DNA from: an uncultured Campylobacter sp.
Lineage (GTDB): Bacteria > Campylobacterota > Campylobacteria > Campylobacterales > Campylobacteraceae
NCBI GenBank assembly: GCA_938036585.1
Contig: CALHQN010000306.1
Coordinates: forward strand, 1-9,532
Length of the DNA: 9,532 bases
Reading direction: 5' to 3'
Below the pieces are notes generated by a model. It did no database searches, was not told the origin of the DNA, and worked only from the letters and a program-made list of their open reading frames with translations. A program made the position numbers and the translations under genes. Position 1 is the stretch's first letter; the number at the start of each line of letters is the position of its first letter. This document shows positions 1 to 6,395 of the stretch, one piece after another.

Positions 1-1
1 A

Positions 2-136
2 ATGAAAAAAGTTTTTATTAATAGTGAATATATTACACTGTCTCAATTTTTAAAACTAGAGGGTTTTATTGCTTCAGGAGGCGAAGCTAAATATTTCTTA
101 AAAGAAGTAGAAGTAGAGTTAAATAATGCATTCTAA
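2..136 (+). pseudogene. Truncated YaaA-type S4 RNA-binding domain protein (44 aa), likely foreign remnant
   Basis: The frame opens with ATG at base 2 and ends at TAA 134-136. The peptide contains YITLSQFLKL, then an SGGEAKYFL segment and VEVELNN. This is the first half of the YaaA-type S4 domain found mainly in Firmicutes, where the family continues into a conserved RRGKK...YPGD tail (family knowledge). Here a stop comes just before that tail. The triplets after the stop read R-R-K-I and then further stops, which may be a decayed version of the tail; that reading is weak. Base composition is about 27% G+C over the first 120 bases, against roughly half in the following genes, and no RAATTY words are present although they are frequent elsewhere. 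I infer a horizontally acquired, 3'-truncated gene fragment. The sequence before base 2 is not visible, so no ribosome binding site can be judged. Confidence 0.55.
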
Positions 137-566
137 AGACGAAAATATAACCGTAAATATCTATAAAAGCGCTCCTGCCGCAGGCGGCAAAGCTCATAGC
201 GGCAAGGTAAATCGAAATATAAACTCTTTAAAAGAAAAAGGCGGAGCGATCTTTGCCGAAAAGTGCGCTTCCTGCCACGGCGAAAACGGGCAAAAAAAAG
301 CTTATGGAGTATCGCGTAAACTCAAAGATCTGGACGCCAAGGAGATTTCGATAGCTATTTCGCAATACACCACGGATCTAAGCTACGGCGGCAAGATGAA
401 AAATATCATGCAGCCGATCGCCGCTAAAACGGGCGCTACGGAGCTAGGCTACATCATCGCTTATCTAAAAGGCGATGATTCGTTCCTATACGATAGCTCG
501 TCTAGTAGGAGCACGAATACCGAAATTTCGACCGCCCCGAGCGAGCAGGGCTCATATCTAAAATAA
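126..566 (+). CDS. Class I (c553-like) cytochrome c, apparently 5'-truncated (no signal peptide)
   Basis: The 146-residue frame carries one haem-attachment motif, C47-A-S-C50-H51, preceded by GAIFAEK as in small class I cytochromes. A distal Met ligand is probably M91 or M95 in GGKMKNIMQPIAAK, followed by the usual C-terminal helix ELGYIIAYLKG. A Ser/Thr-rich tail of about 28 residues follows. Such proteins carry electrons in the periplasm and need Sec export before haem is attached. Here the first 40 residues are polar with no hydrophobic core, and the frame is closed by TAA at 120-122, so no signal peptide can be encoded further upstream. There is no Shine-Dalgarno sequence before ATG 126, and the start overlaps the AT-rich S4 remnant by 11 bp. 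I infer that the native 5' end was lost at a recombination junction between about 125 and 170. The product is probably non-functional unless expressed as a fusion. The family call is firm; the start is not. Confidence 0.65.
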   Translation: MHSKDENITVNIYKSAPAAGGKAHSGKVNRNINSLKEKGGAIFAEKCASCHGENGQKKAYGVSRKLKDLDAKEISIAISQYTTDLSYGGKMKNIMQPIAAKTGATELGYIIAYLKGDDSFLYDSSSSRSTNTEISTAPSEQGSYLK

Positions 567-571
567 AGGAG
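566..571 (+). promoter_or_regulatory. Shine-Dalgarno AAGGAG for the DJ-1 family gene
   Basis: AAGGAG ends 5 bases before the ATG at 577. It shares its first base with the stop codon of the cytochrome frame, fixing the start and suggesting transcription with that gene. Confidence 0.8.
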
Positions 572-576
572 CGTAG

Positions 577-1119
577 ATGAAAGTAGCGATCATTTTAGCA
601 AACGGATTTGAAGAGATCGAGGCGGTAAGCCTGATCGATATTTTGCGCCGCGCGGAGATTGAGGCGGTATCCATGGGGCTGGATAAAAAATGCGTCTGCG
701 GCGCACACGGCGTAGAGATGATCGCCGATGAAATTTTAGATGATATAAAAGTTTCGGAATTTGATATGATCGTTTTGCCCGGCGGCTTGCCCGGAGCCGA
801 AAATTTGGCAAAGAGCGAGAAGCTAGGGCAGATACTGCGCGACTTTGATGCAAACAATGCCAAGATCGGCGCGATATGTGCGGCTCCATGGGCACTAGCT
901 ACCGCAGGCGTGCTCAAAAGCGCCTATACTTGCTACCCGGGCTTTGAAAAGATCGTCGCGCACGCGGGATATACCCCGTCCGCAAACGTCGTAAAAGATC
1001 AAAACATAATGACCTCGCGCGGACCTGCTACCGCGATGGAATTCGCGCTGCAAATCGTCCGCGAGCTAAAAGGCGATGAAGCCTACGCGAAGCTAAAAGA
1101 CGATCTGCTTTTTAAATAG
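577..1119 (+). CDS. DJ-1/PfpI (ThiJ/YajL) family protein
   Basis: This 180-residue protein has the full length and layout of the DJ-1 subfamily. The flavodoxin-like core starts with AIILANGFEEIEAV, where E15 matches the conserved acid of DJ-1. Next come VLPGGLPGA at 67-74, the nucleophile elbow GAICAAPWALA with the reactive Cys at 101, and a C-terminal SRGPATAMEFALQIV at 147-161. The histidine near the active site of human DJ-1 is a Tyr here (Y120). Family members are cytosolic and are implicated in oxidative or carbonyl stress; glyoxalase/deglycase activity has been reported but is debated, so no exact reaction is assigned. A strong AAGGAG at 566-571 lies 5 bases before the ATG and overlaps the stop codon of the cytochrome frame, suggesting they were once one transcript. 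It is followed by a 371-bp gap. Confidence 0.92.
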   Translation: MKVAIILANGFEEIEAVSLIDILRRAEIEAVSMGLDKKCVCGAHGVEMIADEILDDIKVSEFDMIVLPGGLPGAENLAKSEKLGQILRDFDANNAKIGAICAAPWALATAGVLKSAYTCYPGFEKIVAHAGYTPSANVVKDQNIMTSRGPATAMEFALQIVRELKGDEAYAKLKDDLLFK

Positions 1120-1461
1120 TCAAAACGGCTTTTTTGAGCGACTAAGGCGTAGAGGGCAGAAATACGAAATGCCGCTTGCTGAGGCATTGCACCGCAACCA
1201 GCGTAAAATTTACATTGCCGCCGCGCCGCCTCAAAATAAAATTTAGCCCTTTTGTAAACTTTCATTCGCCAAGTTCATTAAATTTAAATGATAAGAATTT
1301 CGCCCTCCTTAAAATACTAAAGCAGGCTTTATATCGATCGCCACGCATATTTGCTCTTTTTAAATTTCATAAATTATGTACAAAATTTTCCTGCGAAATT
1401 TCGCGCTGAAATTTAAGCTAAAATTCCATTAAATTTGACCGTTTCTAAAGCCCGAATTTAC
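1120..1461. other. Intergenic region between the DJ-1 gene and dnaE
   Basis: I see no credible gene here. Short open frames lack ribosome binding sites and recognisable protein patterns. The stretch holds a small perfect inverted repeat at 1168-1188. It also holds a weak T-rich hairpin immediately after the DJ-1 stop (TCAAAA at 1120-1125 against TTTTGA at 1132-1137), which could help end transcription. It contains about 11 RAATTY words by hand count. The dnaE promoter lies at its right end. Confidence 0.7.
1168..1188. repeat. Inverted repeat AATGCC / GGCATT, 9-base loop
   Basis: AATGCC at 1168-1173 is the exact reverse complement of GGCATT at 1183-1188. It could form a short hairpin about 50 bases after the DJ-1 stop codon. 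No T-run follows on either strand, so a terminator role is only a guess and chance is possible. Confidence 0.3.
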
Positions 1462-1467
1462 TATAAT
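1462..1467 (+). promoter_or_regulatory. Sigma-70 -10 box (TATAAT) of dnaE
   Basis: A perfect TATAAT lies 23 bases before the dnaE ATG. Campylobacter housekeeping promoters typically have a clear -10 box and T-rich DNA upstream rather than a fixed -35 box (established). A TTGACC at 1435-1440 is 21 bases away, too far for a standard -35. Transcription would start near 1474, giving a very short leader. Confidence 0.65.
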
Positions 1468-1480
1468 CTCCAAATCAAAA

Positions 1481-1485
1481 AAGGA
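1481..1485 (+). promoter_or_regulatory. Shine-Dalgarno AAGGA of dnaE
   Basis: AAGGA follows a run of A residues and ends 5 bases before the ATG at 1491, supporting that start. Confidence 0.75.
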
Positions 1486-1490
1486 TCAAA

Positions 1491-4400
1491 ATGAGCGACT
1501 ACACCCACCTACACCTTCACACCGAGTATTCGCTGCTAGACGGCGCGAATAAAGTAAGCGAGCTCGCCGAGCTTTTGCAGAGCCGCGGCACCAAGGCGTG
1601 CGCGATCACCGACCACGGCAATATGTTCGGCGCGATAGACTTTTATCAGACGATGAAAAAGCACGGCATCAAGCCGATCATCGGCATCGAGACCTACCTG
1701 CACAACCACGATGACATCGGCGATAAAAGCGACCGCCAGCGCTACCACTTGATACTGCTTGCCAAAAACGAGACGGGCTATAAAAATTTAATGTATCTTA
1801 GCTCGCGCGCGTTTTTGGACGGCTTCTACTACTACCCGAGGATCAACAAAAAAATTTTAAAAGAGCACAGCGAAGGGCTCATCTGCTCCTCGGCATGCCT
1901 AGCGGGCGAGGTGGAATTTCATCTAAATAGAAGCGAGCGAAATTTAAAGCGCGGCGCGGGCGGCTACGAAGCGGCGAAAAAAGCGGCGCTTGAGTATAAG
2001 GAAATTTTCGGCGAGGATTTTTATCTCGAGATCATGCGCCACGGCATCGGCGAGCAGTTAAACGTCGATAAGGATCTCATCCGCCTCTCGCGCGAAATCG
2101 GCGTCAAGATCATCGCTACCAATGACGCTCACTACTCGCGCAAAGACTGCGCTAAGGCTCACGACGTCTATCAGTGCATCTCGATGGGCAAGACGATCAA
2201 CGACGGCGACCGCCTAAAACACGTCGTTTCGGAATTTTACGTAAAAAGCGACGAGGAGATGAGGCGGCTTTTTGCGGACATTCCCGAAGTGATCGAAAAT
2301 ACCGCCGAGATCGTGCAAAAGTGCAATCTCAAATTTGCCTTCGACGAGAAGGACTACGCGCCGACGCCGCCGAATTTTAAATTTACGATCGAATACGCCG
2401 CTAGGCTCGGGCTTTCGCTGCCGCAGCCCTCGGAGCGCTATAGCTTTGCAAATGACGATTTTTTATTCGATCATCTCTGCCGCGAGGGGCTTAAAGAGCG
2501 CCTTAAATTTATCGATCCCGCCAAGCATGAAATTTATCGCGAGCGCCTGGAAAAGGAGCTTGCCATCATCAAAAACATGCATTTTTCGGGCTATATGGTC
2601 ATCGTGCAGGATTTCATCAACTGGGCGAAGGATCACGATATCCCCGTAGGCCCGGGTCGCGGCTCTGCAGCGGGCAGCATCTGCGCGTATGCGCTTCGCA
2701 TTACTGACCTCGATCCGATCCCGTATAATCTGCTTTTCGAGCGATTTTTAAATCCGTCGCGTATCTCGATGCCCGACATCGACGTGGATTTTTGCCAGGC
2801 GCGCAGAGGCGAGGTGATCGACTACGTCATCGATCAGTACGGCAAATTTAACGTCGCGCAGGTTGCGACCTTCGGTAAGCTGCTTGCGCGCGGCGTTATC
2901 CGCGACGTAGCTCGCGTCTGCGACATGCCGCTTTCGCAAGCCGATAAGATGGCGAAGCTGATCCCCGATAAGCTCGGCATCACGCTCAAGCAGGCTTACG
3001 ACGCCGAGCCGAAGCTGAAGGAATTTATTGACGCAGATCCGATCGCACAGCAGGTTTGGGAGTTTGCGCTGGATCTTGAAGGGCTCAATCGCAACGCAGG
3101 CATGCACGCCGCGGGCGTTGTGATCTCAAACGAGCCGCTGTGGAACAAAGCGCCGCTATTTAAGCAGGATAAGGGCGAGGATGCGCGCCTGGTCACGCAA
3201 TACACCAAAAACTATCTTGAGGACGTCGATCTGATAAAATTTGACTTCCTGGGTCTAAAAAACCTCGACGTGATCGATAACGCCGCCAAGCTCGTAAAGC
3301 GCCGCTACGGCCGCAACATCGTCTGGGAGGAGATCGATTTTAACGACCACAAGACCTACGAGACGATTCAAAGCGGCAACACACTGGGGATTTTCCAAAT
3401 CGAGGGCGCGGGCATGCAGGATCTGGCTATGAACCTGCGCCCCGACCGCTTTGAGGATATCATCGCGATGATCTCGCTATACCGCCCGGGGCCGATGGAT
3501 CTAATCCCTGATTTTATCAGGATCAAACACGGCGAGCTAAAAGCTAGCTATATCTTCCCAGAGATAAAAGAAATTTTAGAGCCAACATATGGCATCATCG
3601 TCTATCAAGAGCAGGTTATGCAGATCGTGCAGAAGGTGGGCGGCTTTAGCTTGGGCGATGCCGATTTGGTGCGCCGCGCGATGAGCAAGAAGGATGAAAA
3701 GAAGCTTGCCCACATGCGCGAGCAGTATCTAAACGGCGCCAAAGAGCTGGGCTTTGACGTAGCTAAGGCGGATGAGCTATTTGATCTGATTATGAAATTT
3801 GCCTCCTACGGCTTTAACAAATCCCATGCCGCGGCGTATTCGATGATCACCTTTCAAACGGCGTATCTTAAGACCTACTATCCGGCGGAGTTTATGGCGG
3901 CGCTGCTTACTTCGGAGGAGGGCAATACCGATAAAATTTCAAAATATATCGACGAAGCTAGCCGCCTGGGTATCGGGCTTTTACCGCCGTCGATCAATCA
4001 AAGCTTAAGAGGCTTTAGCGTCGTGGACGACGAGAACTCCAAATCGGGCACCTCGATCATCTACGGTCTCGGCGCGATCAAGGGCGTGGGCGGTGCCGCG
4101 ATCGAGAATATCTTAGAGCTTCAGAGCGAGGCTAAATTTCAAAGCATCGACGATTTCGCTTCGCGCGTGGATAATTTCCGCGTCAATAAAAAGGTCATCG
4201 AGTCGCTGATCTACGCAGGCGCGATGGATTGTCTGGGCAAGAGCCGATTAGCGATGATTCAAAATATGGAAAATATCCTAGACGTGATGAAAAAGATCAC
4301 CGAGATTAAAAAGGACGCCGAGAGCTCGCTTTTTGGAGAGGATGAGGATATGACGAGCGGCATGAGCGTAAACTTCGTCGATACCGACAAGGAATTTCCG

Positions 4401-5621
4401 CAGGGCGAAATTTTAAAATTTGAGCAGCAGACCGTGGGCGTGTATCTCTCGGGGCATCCGCTGGATGATTATAAAGAGGAGATGGACGAGATCGATTACG
4501 CTCTATCTTCGGCGTTTAGCGAGATCGACGGAGATAGCGCAGAGGTGCTTAGCGTGGGGCGGATCGAGGATCTATCCACGCGCATGACGAAAACGGGCAA
4601 AAAAATGGGGATTTTAAACGTGCTTGATCTGCACGGTAGCTTCGAGCTTGCGGTGTTCGATAACGCGCTAAAGGCGATTGAAAATTTAAGCCCGCAGGAG
4701 CGGGAGCGCCCGTACGCCTTTATGATTAAAATTTCAAAAAGCGCGGTCGGCGGCGCGGCGTATCAGCTGTCGTTTCTTTCGATGATGAGCCTGCAAAACG
4801 CCCGTGATCCGAGCTTTCGGCCGCACGCGGGAGTATTTCTGGGCGAAAATCCGCTAAGAGCCTATGCCGGCGAGCTTGGCGGTATTTCATACACCAAATC
4901 CAGCGAATTCGGCGAGCTGGTGGACGACGGGGGCGCGGGCGTTAAAATTTTATGCGTCGGCAAGATCGAAAACGTCTTTTCGCGCACGACCAAATCGGGC
5001 AAGCAGATGGCAAACGTCACGGTGCTCGATCTTTCGGGAAGCTTCGAGATGAGCGCGTTCGGCGAGGTTTACGAAGCGGTCGCATCGTTAGACGACGATG
5101 CGCTGGAGCGCCCGATGGCGTTTTGGGCGCGGCTTAGCAAAAACACGAGTCCTTATGGCGGCAAATATCAAATTTATCTGGATGAAATTTTAAGCCTGGA
5201 TGCGGCGCGCGAAATCGAAAACTACGCACCTGACAAAATTAGAGGCTCCAGATTTGGCTCCGAACGTAGAAATGAGGGCGGAAACGGTTTCGGCGGCGAA
5301 CGAAGCGGCGGCTACGGCGGCGGGAATTTCGCGGAGCGAAGGGGCGGGTTTGCTGCGGAGGATCCCGCTCTTAAGGCGCGCAAAGAGCGCGAGGCGCAGC
5401 GCAAAAACGCGCAGGATTTCGAGTTTGAGCTAAATTTGGGCGAGCTAAATCGCGAGAAAATTTATAAAATTTACCACCTTGCATTTTGCGACACGGCGCT
5501 AAAAAATACCAAGCGGCTGATTCTGCGGATCCGCAACGGCAGCGAGGTGCTAGTTTATCCGACCGAATACATCGTGAGCGATAATTTCAGCGAAAAGGTG
5601 CGCGAAATCATCGCGGCGTAG
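1491..5621 (+). CDS. dnaE: DNA polymerase III subunit alpha, extended form with duplicated OB module
   Basis: This is the replicative polymerase subunit, 1376 residues against about 1200 in C. jejuni and H. pylori. The N-terminal PHP domain (about 1-290) starts HLHLHTEYS and keeps H8, H10, D41-H42, E67, D212 and H214, a metal site largely lost in E. coli DnaE. The palm has PVGPGRGSAAG (385-395) and PDIDVDF, with D429 and D431 as catalytic aspartates; the third is D585 in KFDFLGL. The fingers contain YGFNKSHAAAYS (773-784). The helix-hairpin-helix region has GLGAIKGVGG (859-868). ESSLFG at 944-949 fits the internal beta-clamp motif. An OB fold at about 1017-1103 is followed by a second, clearly homologous copy at about 1151-1240. 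A Gly/Arg-rich linker comes next (about 1250-1287), then a C-terminal piece (about 1308-1376) in the position of the tau-binding tail. The frame is open throughout, with a good promoter and ribosome binding site. Function is certain; the role of the extra module is unknown. Confidence 0.98.
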   Translation: MSDYTHLHLHTEYSLLDGANKVSELAELLQSRGTKACAITDHGNMFGAIDFYQTMKKHGIKPIIGIETYLHNHDDIGDKSDRQRYHLILLAKNETGYKNLMYLSSRAFLDGFYYYPRINKKILKEHSEGLICSSACLAGEVEFHLNRSERNLKRGAGGYEAAKKAALEYKEIFGEDFYLEIMRHGIGEQLNVDKDLIRLSREIGVKIIATNDAHYSRKDCAKAHDVYQCISMGKTINDGDRLKHVVSEFYVKSDEEMRRLFADIPEVIENTAEIVQKCNLKFAFDEKDYAPTPPNFKFTIEYAARLGLSLPQPSERYSFANDDFLFDHLCREGLKERLKFIDPAKHEIYRERLEKELAIIKNMHFSGYMVIVQDFINWAKDHDIPVGPGRGSAAGSICAYALRITDLDPIPYNLLFERFLNPSRISMPDIDVDFCQARRGEVIDYVIDQYGKFNVAQVATFGKLLARGVIRDVARVCDMPLSQADKMAKLIPDKLGITLKQAYDAEPKLKEFIDADPIAQQVWEFALDLEGLNRNAGMHAAGVVISNEPLWNKAPLFKQDKGEDARLVTQYTKNYLEDVDLIKFDFLGLKNLDVIDNAAKLVKRRYGRNIVWEEIDFNDHKTYETIQSGNTLGIFQIEGAGMQDLAMNLRPDRFEDIIAMISLYRPGPMDLIPDFIRIKHGELKASYIFPEIKEILEPTYGIIVYQEQVMQIVQKVGGFSLGDADLVRRAMSKKDEKKLAHMREQYLNGAKELGFDVAKADELFDLIMKFASYGFNKSHAAAYSMITFQTAYLKTYYPAEFMAALLTSEEGNTDKISKYIDEASRLGIGLLPPSINQSLRGFSVVDDENSKSGTSIIYGLGAIKGVGGAAIENILELQSEAKFQSIDDFASRVDNFRVNKKVIESLIYAGAMDCLGKSRLAMIQNMENILDVMKKITEIKKDAESSLFGEDEDMTSGMSVNFVDTDKEFPQGEILKFEQQTVGVYLSGHPLDDYKEEMDEIDYALSSAFSEIDGDSAEVLSVGRIEDLSTRMTKTGKKMGILNVLDLHGSFELAVFDNALKAIENLSPQERERPYAFMIKISKSAVGGAAYQLSFLSMMSLQNARDPSFRPHAGVFLGENPLRAYAGELGGISYTKSSEFGELVDDGGAGVKILCVGKIENVFSRTTKSGKQMANVTVLDLSGSFEMSAFGEVYEAVASLDDDALERPMAFWARLSKNTSPYGGKYQIYLDEILSLDAAREIENYAPDKIRGSRFGSERRNEGGNGFGGERSGGYGGGNFAERRGGFAAEDPALKARKEREAQRKNAQDFEFELNLGELNREKIYKIYHLAFCDTALKNTKRLILRIRNGSEVLVYPTEYIVSDNFSEKVREIIAA
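4539..4799 (+). repeat. OB-fold module, copy 1, within dnaE
   Basis: Residues 1017-1103 of DnaE have the pattern LSVGRIEDL...TKTGKKM...VLDLHGSFE...RERPYAF. This is the usual C-terminal OB fold of alpha subunits, which binds single-stranded template. It aligns without gaps to the module at residues 1151 onward. Confidence 0.8.
4941..5210 (+). repeat. OB-fold module, copy 2 (tandem duplicate) within dnaE
   Basis: Residues 1151-1240 read LCVGKIENV...TKSGKQM...VLDLSGSFE...LERPMAF. By eye, about 29 of the first 66 ungapped positions are identical to copy 1. A linker of about 47 residues separates the copies. The DNA has diverged at many silent sites, so the duplication is not recent. The copy keeps the core of the fold, which suggests it is under selection. 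Confidence 0.78.
5238..5351 (+). other. Gly/Arg-rich (RGG-like) low-complexity linker in DnaE
   Basis: Residues about 1250-1287 are dominated by Gly, Arg, Ser, Glu and aromatic residues (RGSRFGSERR, then GGERSGGYGGGNF and AERRGGF). This is typical of a disordered, nucleic-acid-binding linker, and C. jejuni-type DnaE is not known to me to have it. It is followed by a charged stretch (ALKARKEREAQRKN) that is probably helical and leads into the C-terminal domain. Confidence 0.7.
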
Positions 5622-5646
5622 GCGCGGTGCGGCTCTCTCGCCGCGC
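5622..5646 (+). terminator. GC-rich hairpin directly after dnaE, possible terminator
   Basis: GCGCGG at 5622-5627, immediately after the stop codon, is the exact reverse complement of CCGCGC at 5641-5646, with a 13-base loop. Only a loose T-containing stretch (around 5660-5668) follows and not a clean T-run, so termination is plausible but not proven. Confidence 0.4.
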
Positions 5647-6353
5647 TGGATCGGTAAAATTTATTCTTGCCCACACTTACACACAAGCGCCGTCTTAGCG
5701 CGTAGAGAGCTTAGATTTTGGCGCGGTCGCAATAAAAGGCAAGTTATTCGGCTCAAAATTTGCCGCGTACAAATTTACTGTGCTATGCGCAGAAACCAAA
5801 ACCGCACGGATCGCTCCCGATATCTAAATTTATCGCGGCGGAATTTTATGTGCTATAAATTTACAAAAATACAGACCCCTCTGCTTTATTGTCGGCAAGG
5901 CTCGCAGCGCGCCGTTTATGCTGCCGCAATAATCGCTCGCCGTACCTCGACTTCTCCGTTGCGGTTTGCTTACGGTACAGCAGATGGTATGCGCGCTTTC
6001 AAATTTAAAGCTAAAATTTTGCGAAGTTTTACTTTGGCAGAGCTCTGCGCGTAGCGTAAAATTTTACCGCGCGAAATTACGGAGCGGGGTTTTGGAATTT
6101 TAAACTCTGCGCCGCGGAGGTTTGTGCTTTGAAATTTTGCGAGCTGTAAATTTAGGGCTAAATTTAGAATTTCGTAGCGATAAATTTTAAAATTTTAGGC
6201 TGCGCGGCTCGGCAAAGCGCATCCGCCTCTTGATAAATCAAATTTGCAAGCTAGTTTAAATTTAAGCGGTGCGGTTGCCGACGCAAAATTCTATCCGCAG
6301 TGGCGTTCTTTAAACGATAGCGGCAAGGCGAGCAATGATGATTTGCGGAAGTA
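5647..6353. other. Large convergent intergenic region without genes, rich in AAATTT words
   Basis: About 700 bases lie between the converging dnaE and hisG with no credible gene. The open frames seen (for example 5785-6054 and 6244-6609 on the plus strand) lack ribosome binding sites, have odd composition and match no family I recognise. I see no tRNA, rRNA, insertion sequence or direct-repeat array. What stands out is the density of RAATTY words (mostly AAATTT): about 19 in 5622-6300, clustered at 5657-5862 and 6001-6282 with a gap between. Possible origins are decayed genes, an unannotated small RNA, or a cluster of uptake/methylation motifs. Confidence 0.7.
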
Positions 6354-6383
6354 CGCCGCGCCGGTCGCAAATACCGTGCGGCG
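6354..6383 (-). terminator. GC-rich hairpin after hisG, possible terminator
   Basis: CGCCGC at 6354-6359 pairs with GCGGCG at 6378-6383. The pairing extends inward through GGT/ACC with a small bulge, leaving a loop near 6366-6372. It begins 12 bases past the hisG stop in the direction of transcription. No T-run follows on the minus strand, so it is a candidate only. Confidence 0.35.
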
Positions 6384-6395
6384 GGCAAGCGGGCA

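Noticed and set aside
558..917. Open frames on the minus strand opposite the DJ-1 gene (119 and 101 aa)
   Set aside because: They overlap a clear DJ-1 family gene, lack ribosome binding sites and have no family pattern; they arise from the codon bias of the real gene.
1435..1440. TTGACC as the -35 box of dnaE
   Set aside because: It is 21 bases from the TATAAT, too far for a normal -35, and campylobacter promoters often lack one.
5278..5345. GGC-rich stretch in dnaE as a DNA repeat array or CRISPR-like element
   Set aside because: The repetition comes from Gly codons in the linker; there are no regular repeat units or spacers.
5785..6054. 89-aa plus-strand frame in the dnaE/hisG gap
   Set aside because: No Shine-Dalgarno sequence, skewed Arg/Ser content, no recognisable motif; looks like chance.
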